Source: Legionella sainthelensi (GTDB lineage Bacteria; Pseudomonadota; Gammaproteobacteria; Legionellales; Legionellaceae). From it: a stretch of 64,000 nt of DNA. This document shows, one piece after another, positions 35,813-45,567 of the stretch; within the stretch, counting starts at the first letter, position 1; each line of letters begins with the position of its first letter. Under the pieces are notes generated by a model, which did not search any database, was not told the DNA's origin, and worked only from the letters and a program-made list of their open reading frames with translations. The translations under genes were made by a program, and so were the position numbers. Location of the stretch: positions 4,057,001-4,121,000 of the forward strand of contig NZ_LR134388.1 of the NCBI RefSeq assembly GCF_900637685.1. Direction: 5' to 3'.

Positions 35813-37357
35813 TTACCACAAAGAGTAGTTTCCTTCAGTTTTAGATTTACTAACCATATACTTAATTGCTTCGATTACTTCATCGGTTGAACAGTGTTTA
35901 CAACCACCGTTTTTCACATGACTTTTTCCATTAACAGTATTCTCAATGAGAACGTCCATATTTTCTGCAATTAAAGGTTGCCACGCTGTTTTATCCCCTA
36001 ACTTAGGAGCACCATTTTTCCCTTCATTGTGACAAACAGCACAATTTTCATTGTAAATCGTTTCTCCGTTAGTAGGATATTTTTTCGCACCACCAGACTT
36101 GAGGTTTAATAATTGCGTACGCGTCAATGACTTATCTAATATATAATCGACAGCAGAAATAATGTCATTATCAGAGCAAGTAACACAAGCCCCTTTCACC
36201 GGCATGAAGTTAAAACCATGGATAGCATGGCGGTATAATCCATTTAAGCCGCTTGTTCTTAACCGCTCATACCAACCTGGAGAACTTCCCATTAATGGGG
36301 CAGTCATTGCTCCTTCTTGGTGACAAATCACACATGCAGTGAAATACACTTCCTTTCCACGAGAAAGAGATGGCGGCTTTTCTGAAGCGGGTAGTCCCAA
36401 AGGCTCTTCACTAACGACCGTTTTGAGATAAGTGGCAATAGCCATTCTATCAGCATCAGTTAAATACATCAGACTGTTATGATTCACTTCAGCCATTGGA
36501 CCAGCTACAGGGCCAGCATTGTTAATCAGTTTATCGTGTTTAAACACATCAACAACTTCTTGATGAGTAGCTGATTCCAACCCATATTTAGTGATATTAG
36601 GCGCCCAATAACCATCAATAAATCCACCTGTTAAATAATATCTGGTCTTTGGAGACCCAAATACGTTTAAGGGAGTATGACACATGCTGCAGTGGCCTAA
36701 GCCGTCTACTATGTATTTTCCACGGTTCCATTCTGGAGATTTATCATTCTCGTATTGGTACACACCCTCTTGAGGGAAGAAAAATAAAATATTCCATCCC
36801 CAAAGCGTAAAACGCGCACCAGGAACATTGAATGGGAAAGGCAATGATTTATTTTCGAGGTGAACTGGTGGCAAGCTCATAAAATAAGCATACAATGCAC
36901 GTCCATCTTCATCGGATATTTTAGAAAAATAAATATAGGGAAATACCGGGAAATAGTTTCTACCCTGAGGATCTCGTCCCTCTCTTAAGGCACGAATAAA
37001 ATCCTGTTCAGTCCAGTTACCAATACCAGTTTCTTTATCTGGAGTAATATTGGGACTATAAAATGTTCCAAAAGGTGTCGCTATAGGCAATCCTCCAGCA
37101 TAAGCCGGGGTACCTCCTTTAACATTAGTATGACAGGAAATACAATCCCCCATTTTTGCTAAATACTCACCTTTCTGAATTAAAGTTTGCTGCTCACCGG
37201 TAGCTGGAGCGGTAGGTGGATAAGCAGGATAATATCCATCAATAACTGACAATTTCTCTTGAACAGGTGCATTTTCTGCTTGTAATAATTGACCTGTCAT
37301 GCCAAGCACCGTCACCGTTGCAGTGACAATTAGCTTTCTTAGTAACAAAGAGCCCAC
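35813..37357 (-). CDS. Tetraheme c-type cytochrome
   Basis: 514 aa, exported (signal peptide to about LLQA), with four CxxCH sites: C72-H76, C223-H227, C342-H346 and C439-H443. The first two lie in domains like the cytochrome subunit of alcohol or gluconate dehydrogenases. The last two are cytochrome c5-like domains, each ending in a CxxCS pair (CVTCS, CKHCS), the c5 signature. The gene is directly upstream of coxB on the same strand, so it probably delivers electrons to the oxidase or to another acceptor. Confidence 0.9.
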   Translation of the reverse strand: MGSLLLRKLIVTATVTVLGMTGQLLQAENAPVQEKLSVIDGYYPAYPPTAPATGEQQTLIQKGEYLAKMGDCISCHTNVKGGTPAYAGGLPIATPFGTFYSPNITPDKETGIGNWTEQDFIRALREGRDPQGRNYFPVFPYIYFSKISDEDGRALYAYFMSLPPVHLENKSLPFPFNVPGARFTLWGWNILFFFPQEGVYQYENDKSPEWNRGKYIVDGLGHCSMCHTPLNVFGSPKTRYYLTGGFIDGYWAPNITKYGLESATHQEVVDVFKHDKLINNAGPVAGPMAEVNHNSLMYLTDADRMAIATYLKTVVSEEPLGLPASEKPPSLSRGKEVYFTACVICHQEGAMTAPLMGSSPGWYERLRTSGLNGLYRHAIHGFNFMPVKGACVTCSDNDIISAVDYILDKSLTRTQLLNLKSGGAKKYPTNGETIYNENCAVCHNEGKNGAPKLGDKTAWQPLIAENMDVLIENTVNGKSHVKNGGCKHCSTDEVIEAIKYMVSKSKTEGNYSLW

Positions 37358-37450
37358 GCCCCCTCCTATTTGTTCTTATTTTGTACGCATATCTTATGGA
37401 GACAGAATAACCGACGCATTTTATACTCCACAATACACAAGTTGCAATGT

Positions 37451-37456
37451 TATAAT
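37451..37456 (+). promoter_or_regulatory. -10 box upstream of the LysE-family gene
   Basis: A perfect TATAAT 31 bases before the ATG at 37488. No convincing -35 is at the right distance (CCACAA at 37428-37433), so promoter strength is uncertain. The gap to the divergent tetraheme gene is short, so the two promoters are close. Confidence 0.4.
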
Positions 37457-37487
37457 AGCTATCTTTGATTTTTTTTATATCGTTATT

Positions 37488-38126
37488 ATGTTTGTTTACC
37501 TCGATGGCTTACTTTTAGGCTTATCCTTAATCATTGCTTTAGGGCCACAAAATGTTTTTTTAATCAAACAAGGCGCGCTTAAAAACCATGCAATCCTCTC
37601 CGCCATTATTTGTTTTATTTGTGATTTTATCTTAATTTGTGGCAGTATAGCAGGTCTTCATGAGTTACTCATAATTCGCCCTGTTTTGCAAATCTGGATG
37701 CTGCTTCTAGGCACTGCCTTTTTGCTTTTTTATTCTGCAAAAGCCCTAACTAATGCTTTTTCAAAAACTGAGAAAGCTTCGGAGAATACTGCTCAGCCCA
37801 GAACTAGAGCTCAAATAATACTTCTAGCCCTAGGCTTTAGTATACTTAATCCCCATGCAATTATCGACTCTTTGGTTATTATAGGCGGGGGCAGTAGCGG
37901 ATACCCTAATAAAGAACATATTTTCCTGTTAGGTGTGCTTACATCAAGCTTTATTTGGTTCAGTTCATTAACATTTACTGCTCGATATTTTTCTGACATT
38001 CTAACCAAAGCAAATGTATGGAAAGGCATTGAGCTCGTTAGCGGACTACTTATGGCTTTTATAGGAATCAAATTAGGTACGGATAGCGTCCATTTAATTT
38101 CAGCATTACTTGAAAAATCAACTTAG
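37488..38126 (+). CDS. LysE/ArgO-family amino-acid exporter
   Basis: 212 aa with six TM helices. I chose the ATG at 37488 because MFVYLDGLLLGLSLIIALGP begins the LysE fold; the longer frame reads into noncoding sequence. The signature ALGPQNVFLIKQG is the family hallmark, and the short GFSILNPHAIID repeat half is present. Such proteins export basic or other amino acids. The substrate cannot be read from sequence. No LysG-type regulator is adjacent. Confidence 0.9.
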   Translation: MFVYLDGLLLGLSLIIALGPQNVFLIKQGALKNHAILSAIICFICDFILICGSIAGLHELLIIRPVLQIWMLLLGTAFLLFYSAKALTNAFSKTEKASENTAQPRTRAQIILLALGFSILNPHAIIDSLVIIGGGSSGYPNKEHIFLLGVLTSSFIWFSSLTFTARYFSDILTKANVWKGIELVSGLLMAFIGIKLGTDSVHLISALLEKST

Positions 38127-38332
38127 AATAGAAAGGGCCAATCAGTGTGTCGCCAATTGACCCAGTGGAATGACACATAGCAAGTCCAACCTCGCAAGGC
38201 GAAATATCTCATAACCAATGATCCATGTCAACTCAAGAGCGTGTATTTTAAGGAATGTAGTTTCGAAATGGGTCTATTGTCGTTCCAGCACGCTTGAGCT
38301 AAACTTATGTTTTTATAAATTTTGAGCAATAC

Positions 38333-38788
38333 ATGTTTTATGGCGATACCATCCAAGAAACACGACAGATGTTTTTTTCCAGCTGGGAAAAATTTCAACA
38401 AAAAAAACTTTTATCTCCTTTAGAAAATGAAATTGTCCAAGTCATTCTTGCGCATCCTGAGTATCATAAAACTCTTGAGAATCAGAATAAATTTCAACAA
38501 CAATCCTACTTTCCAGAACAAGGACAGCCTAATCCTTTTTTGCATATGGGCCTTCATCTTGCCGTGAGAGAGCAAGTAACTACTAATCGTCCTGTTGGAA
38601 TAAGTGCTGTCTTCACTAAATTAATGCAAAAATACAACGACCCTTTAGCTGTTGAGCATTTATTAATGGAGCAACTCGCCGAATTCCTTTGGCTTTCACA
38701 AAAAAATAATTTACCGCCCGATGAAGCCGATTATCTGCGCGCATTAACTAATTTATGCCTTGGAGATATCGATCCGTCTCAATTTTGA
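38333..38788 (+). CDS. DUF1841 protein
   Basis: 151 aa, soluble, all-helical, with the DUF1841 core FLHMGLHLAVREQVTTNRPV and the C-terminal AEFLWLSQKNNLPPDEADYL. The family is widespread in beta- and gammaproteobacteria with no known biochemical role. It stands alone here. A Glu/Asp and aromatic pattern in the C-terminal helix is family-typical. Confidence 0.88.
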   Translation: MFYGDTIQETRQMFFSSWEKFQQKKLLSPLENEIVQVILAHPEYHKTLENQNKFQQQSYFPEQGQPNPFLHMGLHLAVREQVTTNRPVGISAVFTKLMQKYNDPLAVEHLLMEQLAEFLWLSQKNNLPPDEADYLRALTNLCLGDIDPSQF

Positions 38789-38862
38789 AAAGAAAAATTG
38801 GGTATAGAGTTAAAAAACCAAATCCACAATAAATTGCTCCAATCGTTTGATCAGCTCTTATT

Positions 38863-39402
38863 TTAAAACATAAAACTGATACCACTATCGTAATAAGTAT
38901 TAAAATTCCCAAGAGCACCCGCTAAGCGTTTGTCTATCCCCACATCAAATGTGGTGCTTTTGTTGATTAAAAATATAACACCAGCATCCAAATTATGTCC
39001 AGGCCCTCGATTCGGGCCTGTGCGTTTTTGACCATAAACTTCAGCATACAACTCTAACCAATTTGGTGCAAACCAGCCAATTAAGACATCAGGACTAAAA
39101 CTATTAAAGCCCGCACCTCCATCTTCTTTAGAAGTGCTAAATCTCGAAAAACCTATCATAGCGGTCGTATTAACACTTTTATGTCTGAATGCTAAAATGC
39201 CATTGAGCCAGTAACCATCTGTTGCTGTACCATAGTGCTCGTCTCCAGAAGCTGGAATATAAACTGCTCTGGTAGCGATATTCCAATGTTTGGTGTAAAT
39301 AAGTTCATGTTTTAATGCCAATTGAGTCGTTGAATGACCCGAAAGATTCAAATTCGGATTAGCTTTTTTGCTGGGAAATAAAATACTTAGCTCACTTCCC
39401 AA
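38863..39402 (-). CDS. Outer-membrane MetA-type protein, C-terminal part (frameshifted)
   Basis: This 179-aa frame carries most of a transporter-type beta-barrel of the phenol-degradation meta-pathway family: ELSILFPSK, then YIPASGDEHYG and the C-terminal YDSGISFMF with a final Phe as in outer-membrane barrels. Its first codon in frame is TTG. One added T within GCTTGGG (coding strand near 39409) would join it to the upstream ORF (IGLAL-GSELS), total about 270 aa. See the N-terminal part. Confidence 0.75.
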   Translation of the reverse strand: MGSELSILFPSKKANPNLNLSGHSTTQLALKHELIYTKHWNIATRAVYIPASGDEHYGTATDGYWLNGILAFRHKSVNTTAMIGFSRFSTSKEDGGAGFNSFSPDVLIGWFAPNWLELYAEVYGQKRTGPNRGPGHNLDAGVIFLINKSTTFDVGIDKRLAGALGNFNTYYDSGISFMF

Positions 39403-39674
39403 GCAAGGCCAATACGTATTTTAGACTGAGGCCATCCCCATTGTTCTCCTCGATTGATAAAATCATTGTATTGAACACCGCCCTCCAGGGTAACTCGTCC
39501 ATAAGGTACTGGACACGCACTAGTGGCAACTATGGGACGCTTAAAATAAGTAAGAATAGTTCCTTCAGCACAAGGATATGGAATTTTTTGATTTGATTCT
39601 TCTATAGCACTAGAGAAAGTGCTATAGAAGAACAAAAATCCTCCAAAAATCAATTTACTGTATCTCAGATTCAT
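39387..39674 (-). CDS. Outer-membrane MetA-type protein, N-terminal part
   Basis: Starting at the ATG 39674, a signal peptide (MNLRYSKLIFGGFLFFYSTF) precedes the first strands, including RPIVATSACPVPYGRVTLEG and the polar loop NDFINRGEQWGWPQ. It stops at WEVS because of a one-base loss. Two further ATGs upstream (39686 and 39716) are possible but add nothing signal-like. Two Cys (CAEG, SACPV) might form a disulfide. The family is thought to take up or bind hydrophobic compounds; the role here is unknown. Confidence 0.7.
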   Translation of the reverse strand: MNLRYSKLIFGGFLFFYSTFSSAIEESNQKIPYPCAEGTILTYFKRPIVATSACPVPYGRVTLEGGVQYNDFINRGEQWGWPQSKIRIGLAWEVS

Positions 39675-39803
39675 TATCAATTTCATAGACTTAGTACAGC
39701 ATAGAAAGCCATACACGTTTTTTTGAGGGTGATTTCATCCTGGTACATTTACCCAAAATGGTGAGCGTGTATAAGATATAGGCCAATAAGGGGCCTTTGT
39801 TTT

Positions 39804-40022
39804 TTATTCATCTTGCCGCTTCATTTGGTATTCAAGAATGTCTCCAGGTTGACAACTAAGGTAAGCACAAATTGCCTCCAATGTAGCAAACCGTATCGCT
39901 TTGGCTTTACCATTTTTTAAAATAGATAAGTTGGCTTCAGTTATTCCTATTGCCTCAGACAACTCTTTGAGCCTGCATTTACGTTTTGCCATCATTACAT
40001 CTAAGTTAACAATAATTGACAC
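39804..40022 (-). CDS. YozG-type HTH transcriptional regulator
   Basis: Begins with GTG at 40022, preceded by AAGGA, giving 72 aa (SIIVNLDVMMAKRK start). The single XRE-like helix-turn-helix shows in LKELSEAIGITEANLSILKN and the tail CQPGDILEY. Small proteins of this type pair with a DUF2975 membrane protein, as here (11 bases apart). They probably autoregulate, with the membrane partner possibly sensing an envelope signal. Confidence 0.9.
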   Translation of the reverse strand: MSIIVNLDVMMAKRKCRLKELSEAIGITEANLSILKNGKAKAIRFATLEAICAYLSCQPGDILEYQMKRQDE

Positions 40023-40033
40023 GGGAATATTCC

Positions 40034-40576
40034 TTAAATTGTTAATTGTGTTTCTGACTTTAATTGATGCGCTTCTTGAATTATCCATGATGCAACTAAA
40101 ATGATAAACGCGGTGATTAGAGTAGATAGATTCGCTGATTTCAAAGTAATGCTTGCAAATCGCTCACCTGCGGGATTATTAAATGTAAGTGCTGCAGTGA
40201 TGAGCGGTTGATAAATGAGTTGAACTAACTCTCCTAATATCATGTAAATACTTACCTGTTTAATTAATTTGATATTGTCCTCCTCAAATAGATGCCCTTG
40301 TTCGAAAAGTTTAAATAATTTAGCAAGCTTGTAACAAATTAAAATCGTAACTGTGAGAGGCAATCCTTCAATTACTAATAAAATGCAGCGATGAGCAAAA
40401 GAAAAATGTTTCAAATCATAAATGCGCTCAGGTGAAATAACTGTAGACCAACCGCCTAAATGACACATCCAATCAAATTTAACTAAAATCAAAAAAGTTG
40501 TGGTTAAAGGAATAAACCAGCACAATGATCTAAAAAACAAATGGAGCAAGTAACTTGTGCTTTTTATTTTATTCAT
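40034..40576 (-). CDS. DUF2975 membrane protein
   Basis: 180 aa with four predicted TM helices. The DUF2975 pattern shows in LFKLFEQGHLFEEDNIKLIK and the final helix. DUF2975 and YozG-type HTH proteins are commonly encoded together; the order here is DUF2975 then HTH. Function is not established. It is divergent from ubiE. Confidence 0.85.
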   Translation of the reverse strand: MNKIKSTSYLLHLFFRSLCWFIPLTTTFLILVKFDWMCHLGGWSTVISPERIYDLKHFSFAHRCILLVIEGLPLTVTILICYKLAKLFKLFEQGHLFEEDNIKLIKQVSIYMILGELVQLIYQPLITAALTFNNPAGERFASITLKSANLSTLITAFIILVASWIIQEAHQLKSETQLTI

Positions 40577-40772
40577 GGAAAACTCCTTACGATAGCATTA
40601 ATCATGAATTATAATAATTTATTATTGTTTTGCAATAAAAATTTTTAATGTTTGCTATATTTAGAAAGATTATCCATTTTATTCATTTGAGCGGCATCCT
40701 GAATCGAGGAGGTAAGACTGGGTATCTTGCCTAAAATAAGTTAATATGAAGTTTTTAATGGCAAACCTGTAT

Positions 40773-41524
40773 ATGGCTGATCAAGAAAAAAATACCCACT
40801 TCGGATACACTACTGTCTCTTGGGATGAAAAAGAAAAAAAGGTAGCGGAAGTTTTTCATTCTGTGGCAAAAAACTATGACTTAATGAATGATTTAATGTC
40901 TTTTGGCATTCATCATTTTTGGAAACGCTACACCGCCGAACTTAGTCACGTTCGCCCAGGGCAATTTGTTTTAGATTTAGCAGGTGGTAGCGGTGATTTA
41001 ACTCGGTTATTGTGCAAAAAAGTTGGTGACACAGGTCGTGTCATTCTTGCAGACATTAATTCAGCCATGCTCAATGTAGGTCGTGATCGTCTGTTAGACG
41101 AAGGCTTATATAAAAATATTGACTATGTACAAGGTAATGCCCAATGTTTGCCTTTTGCTGACAACAGTTTTCATTGTATTACTATGGGCTTTGGTTTACG
41201 CAATGTGACTGATAAAGAAGAAGCACTACGCTCGATATATCGTGTCTGTAAACCTGGAGGAAAAGTCATGATTCTTGAGTTCTCCACACCGACACTCCCT
41301 GGTTTAAAGCCAATTTATGACTGGTATTCGTTCCATATTTTACCTAAAATAGGGAAATTTTTTGCGCAAGATGAAGCCAGTTACCAATATCTTGCTGAAT
41401 CCATACGCATGCATCCAAATCAGATGGAACTCAAAAAATGATTGAACATGCAGGATTTGAAGACTGTCATTATGACAATCTAAGCGGCGGCATAGTTGCC
41501 TTGCACATTGCCTATAAATATTGA
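40773..41524 (+). CDS. ubiE: Ubiquinone biosynthesis C-methyltransferase UbiE (one-base break near the 3' end)
   Basis: SAM-dependent methyltransferase for the C-methylation of demethoxyubiquinol precursors. The start at 40773 aligns with E. coli UbiE. SAM motifs: [15 protein letters not shown] and the family motifs [15 protein letters not shown] and [11 protein letters not shown]. The frame stops after MELKK, but adding one A to the A6 run at 41434-41439 reads [12 protein letters not shown] and then [12 protein letters not shown] to the stop at 41522. That gives 250 aa, the family size. ubiE should be needed for respiration, so a base-calling error is likely. Confidence 0.93.
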
Positions 41525-41531
41525 GTTGATT

Positions 41532-42149
41532 ATGCTAAAAAAATATTCTTTAAAAGCCCTTCAAAAAGCCATAAATAAAGCAGTCCAGCTGGATGAGGAC
41601 ATGCCTGCTAAATTGCAAGCACTGGACAAAAAATGTCTTGAAATGGTCATTAGTCCATTAAACGTTAATTTTTTCATTTTGTTTGAAAATCGTGAAATCA
41701 TCTTACTTGATCATTATGATAAAGAAGCAGATACCGTCATCCACAGCAGCCCCCTAGGTTTAATCCGACTTAGTTTATTACCAGCATCTAAAGCCCGCTC
41801 TTTATTTAATGATAAAATTCGCATCACCGGAGACACTGAATTAGGACAGCATATTAAAAAATTATTCGATGAAATGGACATTGATTGGGAGGGACACCTC
41901 GCTCATTTCACCGGTGATGTGGTGGCACATCAAATTGGTTCTTTTTTTCGCAAGGGGCTCCAATTCAAAAAGCAATTTGATGAGTCCGTACGCCAAAATA
42001 TGGCCGAGTACTTACAAGAAGAGTTACGTGTTGTGCCTTCAAAATATGAACTGGAAGATTTTTTTGCAGAGATTGATGAACTCTCCTTAAGTGTTGAACG
42101 CTTACAAGCCCATGTCAATCAACTAATAAATCACTATGAAATCCATTAA
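41532..42149 (+). CDS. ubiJ: Ubiquinone biosynthesis accessory factor UbiJ
   Basis: SCP2-like lipid-binding protein that helps assemble the ubiquinone complex in gammaproteobacteria, about 205 aa from the ATG at 41532. The C-terminal coiled coil (DEFFAEI-like, [13 protein letters not shown]) and the N-terminal sheet domain fit the family. It sits between ubiE and ubiB as in E. coli and overlaps ubiB by 14 bases. Confidence 0.9.
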   Translation: MLKKYSLKALQKAINKAVQLDEDMPAKLQALDKKCLEMVISPLNVNFFILFENREIILLDHYDKEADTVIHSSPLGLIRLSLLPASKARSLFNDKIRITGDTELGQHIKKLFDEMDIDWEGHLAHFTGDVVAHQIGSFFRKGLQFKKQFDESVRQNMAEYLQEELRVVPSKYELEDFFAEIDELSLSVERLQAHVNQLINHYEIH

Positions 42150-43788
42150 AAAGCTCATTCGTCTTATTCATATTAATTATATTCTGGCAAAAAACGGACT
42201 AGATAATGTCGTCGTGTCCTTAAGATTATTTGCTCCGCTTCGCTTCATGGTTTATTTAAATCCCTGGAACTGGTTTCGTAAAGAGCATTTAACACATGGA
42301 GAAGCCCTGCGTATTTCATTAGAAGCACTCGGTCCTATTTTCATTAAATTTGGTCAGGCACTTTCCACCCGTCCTGATATTTTACCCATAGATATCGCCA
42401 TTGAGCTCAGTAAATTACAAGATAAGGTTCCTCCATTCCCCAGTGAAAAAGCAATGGCAATTATTGAGAAAGCCTATGGTTTATCTCCTTATGAAGTTTT
42501 TGCTGAATTTGATCCCATCCCTTTAGCATCAGCCTCGATGGCGCAAGTGCATGCTGCAAAATTGAAAACAGGTGAAGAGGTCATCGTCAAAGTGCTAAGA
42601 CCCAATATGCGCCGTGTTATTGAAAACGACTTAAGTATTATGCACACTATAGCCAAATGGGCAGATCGGTATTGGCCTGAAATTAGACGTCTAAAACCTA
42701 AAGAAATTGTCGCTGAATTTGAACATACTTTACTTGATGAGCTCGATTTACAAAGAGAAGCAGCTAATGCCGCTCAACTAAGACGTAATTTTGATCGTTC
42801 CCCTATTTTGTATATCCCTGAAGTATACTGGGATTATTCGCGCTCTAACGTAATGGTCCTCGAACGAATTCATGGTATCCCTGTATCAGACATAAGCAGC
42901 TTGCAAGCACACAGCATTGATATAAAAAAATTGGCTGAACGTGGCGTAGAGATTTTTTTCACGCAAGTATTTCGCGATTGTTTTTTTCATGCAGACATGC
43001 ACCCCGGAAATATTTTTGTTTCCTATAACAATCCTCAAGATCCTCAATATATCTGTATTGATTTTGGCATTATGGGGACATTAAATGACAATGACAAACG
43101 CTATTTAGCTGAAAATCTTTTGGCTTTCTTTAATCGGGATTACCGTCGCGTTGCTCAATTGCACGTGGAATCAGGTTGGGTTGCCCGCGATACTCGAGTC
43201 GATGAATTTGAAAGCGCTATTCGTACGGTGTGCGAACCTATTTTTGAAAGACCTCTAAAAGATATTTCATTTGCACAAGTAGTTTTGCGCCTTTTTCAAG
43301 TGGCGCGGCGTTTTCATATGGAAGTACAGCCCCAACTCGTTTTATTGCAAAAAACATTGTTGGCTATAGAAGGTCTGGGACGCCAACTTTACCCTGAACT
43401 TGATTTATGGACTACAGCAAAACCCTTTCTTGAAAAATGGGTAAAAGAGCAAATCGGACCCAAGGCTTTTTTCACCCAATTAAAACAAAACTTACCCTTT
43501 TTTGCCGAACAATTGCCTAATATGCCAAAGTTAGTCTTTGATTTTCTTGAACTAAAACGAGAAGAGCTAATCACAGATAAGAAAGTTTTAAGCCATACAA
43601 AACGGGAAGAGGAAAAAGCGGCATTACATTGGAAAAGCATTGCCACTGGAGCAAGTATTTCTTTCCTTCTTATGGGTCTGCTTGATTATTGGAATCTAAT
43701 TGCACAAAGACAGCTCGCTCCTCTAGCTTTTATAGGAGCCGCTATTACAGGATTGTTTGTTCTTCTTAACCGTAGCATGAGGAATTAA
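42136..43788 (+). CDS. ubiB: UbiB atypical kinase of ubiquinone biosynthesis
   Basis: ABC1/UbiB family protein, 550 aa, membrane-anchored by two C-terminal TM helices ([27 protein letters not shown]). The family motif [14 protein letters not shown] (KxGQ), the Ala-rich nucleotide loop [13 protein letters not shown], catalytic segment [16 protein letters not shown] and CIDFGIMG (DFG) are intact. It acts in the ubiquinone hydroxylation complex. It is followed directly by tatA. Confidence 0.95.
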   Translation: MKSIKKLIRLIHINYILAKNGLDNVVVSLRLFAPLRFMVYLNPWNWFRKEHLTHGEALRISLEALGPIFIKFGQALSTRPDILPIDIAIELSKLQDKVPPFPSEKAMAIIEKAYGLSPYEVFAEFDPIPLASASMAQVHAAKLKTGEEVIVKVLRPNMRRVIENDLSIMHTIAKWADRYWPEIRRLKPKEIVAEFEHTLLDELDLQREAANAAQLRRNFDRSPILYIPEVYWDYSRSNVMVLERIHGIPVSDISSLQAHSIDIKKLAERGVEIFFTQVFRDCFFHADMHPGNIFVSYNNPQDPQYICIDFGIMGTLNDNDKRYLAENLLAFFNRDYRRVAQLHVESGWVARDTRVDEFESAIRTVCEPIFERPLKDISFAQVVLRLFQVARRFHMEVQPQLVLLQKTLLAIEGLGRQLYPELDLWTTAKPFLEKWVKEQIGPKAFFTQLKQNLPFFAEQLPNMPKLVFDFLELKREELITDKKVLSHTKREEEKAALHWKSIATGASISFLLMGLLDYWNLIAQRQLAPLAFIGAAITGLFVLLNRSMRN

Positions 43789-43790
43789 AA

Positions 43791-43973
43791 ATGGGACTAA
43801 GTGGTATCAGCCCTCTTTCTTTATTATTAATCTTAGTAATTGTTATTATTCTTTTTGGTACTTCCAAATTAAAAACCATAGGTTCTGATCTTGGAGAAGC
43901 CATTCGCAATTTTCGTAAAGCACTGAACGACGATCAACCTCAAACACCCAAAGAGGATGACAAATCCTTATGA
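43791..43973 (+). CDS. tatA: Sec-independent protein translocase TatA
   Basis: 60 aa with one N-terminal TM helix, hinge FGTSKLKTIGSDLGEAI and an amphipathic helix, then an acidic tail. It forms the pore component of twin-arginine transport. It lies two bases after ubiB and overlaps tatB (ATGA). Confidence 0.94.
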   Translation: MGLSGISPLSLLLILVIVIILFGTSKLKTIGSDLGEAIRNFRKALNDDQPQTPKEDDKSL

Positions 43974-44194
43974 GTGGCGAAGTCTTAGTCATATTGATTG
44001 TTGCCCTAATTGTATTTGGCCCTAAAAAGCTACCTATGCTCGCAACACATTTGGGATTATTGCTAAGAAAAATGAATCAATTGAAAGTTCAAGCTGCTGC
44101 CTTATGGCAACAGCAACTTAATGAAATGCAATTACACGAAAATCAGCGTAAAGCTAAAGAGGCTGATGAGCAGTATAAAAAAGAAGAGCGCTGA
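43970..44194 (+). CDS. tatB: Sec-independent protein translocase TatB (short)
   Basis: 74 aa with one TM (VLVILIVALIVFGPKKLP) and a charged coiled coil. TatB is the substrate-receptor partner of TatC. It is clearly shorter than E. coli TatB (171 aa), lacking most of the C-terminal tail. tatC is 16 kb away at 60668, so the Tat operon is split. Confidence 0.85.
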   Translation: MSGEVLVILIVALIVFGPKKLPMLATHLGLLLRKMNQLKVQAAALWQQQLNEMQLHENQRKAKEADEQYKKEER

Positions 44195-44257
44195 TAGCTT
44201 TCTCTTGGGATCTACTTTTTTGTTCAACCTCAAACCGAATAGACTTTTCTTGAAAAA

Positions 44258-44815
44258 CTATTTATTCTCTAATGTTGGACTCTTGGGCTCGGGCATTTCA
44301 AAACCTTTATGATCAGGAAGATCTTTCAATTGCTCTTTAGTAGGCATCAAAGACTTTCCAGTAATCTCTTCAGGCTCTTTATCTTTTCCAAGTCCAGGTC
44401 TATAAAGTTTTCCATCTCCGTTTGAGTAAGCGAGAACCTTATTCGTTTCTGCATCAACCATTACAAAACGATTTCCATCTGCAGCTTGTTGTTTAAAGAA
44501 ATCTGTCATCTGCTCTGGAGTTTTGAAATCGAAAGTTACTCGGCCCTCATCATCAGGTTTTAGTTGATCCTCATTTATCTTGATTGGAGGTTCTTGCTTT
44601 TGACAAAACTTTTTATAGTCTTTTAAAAGCCTCTCCATATCCGCGCTCTGCACCATTACACTTTGTTTCTTTTTTGCTTGCTCTTCCTCTTCATCTTTAT
44701 CGCTTGTTAAACCGTCCAGTTGAGGAGTTACTACTGTTGTTGTAGGAGCTGTTAGTGCAATTTGTTGCGGATCTTTTTTGGGATCTTCTTTGGGTTTTTC
44801 ATGCTGTTCTTCCAT
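44258..44815 (-). CDS. Hypothetical acidic/basic low-complexity protein
   Basis: 185 aa, soluble, starting with a charged Lys/Glu/Asp-rich tract (EEQHEKPKEDPKKDPQQI, SDKDEEEEQAKKK), then a short folded-looking middle (EGRVTFDFKTPEQMTDFF, DAETNKVLAYSNGDGKLY) and a Pro-rich tail. I do not recognise a family, though proteins of this style are common Legionella effector candidates. It is convergent with tatB. No catalytic motif seen. Confidence 0.65.
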   Translation of the reverse strand: MEEQHEKPKEDPKKDPQQIALTAPTTTVVTPQLDGLTSDKDEEEEQAKKKQSVMVQSADMERLLKDYKKFCQKQEPPIKINEDQLKPDDEGRVTFDFKTPEQMTDFFKQQAADGNRFVMVDAETNKVLAYSNGDGKLYRPGLGKDKEPEEITGKSLMPTKEQLKDLPDHKGFEMPEPKSPTLENK

Positions 44816-44848
44816 AGTATCTCCAGATATTATTTATGTCGAAGTAGG

Positions 44849-45403
44849 TCATTGCAATAAATGACTTTGTACCCACTTATTAATTATGTGCTTTTGATCT
44901 AATGTTTGCACATTAGCAGCCACCCCACCCCCAATGGCCAAATGTCCCTGGGGAGTGCTTTGATTTCTCCATCCTAATAGCATGCCTCCATTAGCCATAA
45001 ATTCAGAGGCATGCTCAATACTTTTCTGTACGGAAGGATCATCCGCCGTCATCGCTCGCCCATTGCTGTACTTCATTGTGGTAATGGGAATCGTCCTATA
45101 TACGCCTTGTAAATGTTGATATTTAGTTTCCGTTAATAACTTTTCAATTTCAAAGATTACAGATGCTTGATTCGATCCTATTGTGCCTGTTTGCCAATCA
45201 CCTTTTCTATAAGTATCTAAAATTTTATCAGTTTGCGATTGATTAGCAGAATACGTAATTCCAACCGTTTTTGCCCCATGAGCATGTAACTTAGCTACTT
45301 CATCTAAGATTATAATCGCTTGCTCTTTAGATGAAACATCAATTCCATTTTTTTTAAAATCAACTTGGAATGGAACAATGCCGTTTGGTTTTAACGAAGG
45401 CAT
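44849..45403 (-). CDS. Hypothetical protein, possible effector
   Basis: 184 aa from the ATG at 45403, where AAGGA is seven bases upstream. It alternates alpha/beta with a candidate nucleotide-sugar-like beginning (GAKTVGITYSANQSQT), SNGRAMTADDPSVQKS and the end IGGGVAANVQTLDQKHII. No known domain is sure. Hydrophobic residues at the C-terminus (SHLLQ) would be compatible with Dot/Icm export. Preceded on the same strand by the GNAT gene, 165 bases away. Confidence 0.65.
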   Translation of the reverse strand: MPSLKPNGIVPFQVDFKKNGIDVSSKEQAIIILDEVAKLHAHGAKTVGITYSANQSQTDKILDTYRKGDWQTGTIGSNQASVIFEIEKLLTETKYQHLQGVYRTIPITTMKYSNGRAMTADDPSVQKSIEHASEFMANGGMLLGWRNQSTPQGHLAIGGGVAANVQTLDQKHIINKWVQSHLLQ

Positions 45404-45567
45404 GGTAATTCCTTGCAATTAAAAATTGTGTTGATTATTTAATCATAGTTTATCCCTTTTTTGTTTTCAATAAAACAACCGAAGCATCTTTTCAGCGTTA
45501 AAATGGTAAAGGCTGCTTCAGCTTCTGTTCTTCCATAAAAAGTTAGGTTCTACTGCTTTTTCTAGGG

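Noticed and set aside
39779..39796. Intrinsic terminator GGCC-AATAAGG-GGCC with a T-run
   Set aside because: The T-run is on the plus strand, where no gene ends nearby, and the stem is only 5 bp.
41496..41531. Longer UbiJ start at 41496
   Set aside because: These codons overlap the corrected end of ubiE; the ATG at 41532 starts the conserved [12 protein letters not shown].
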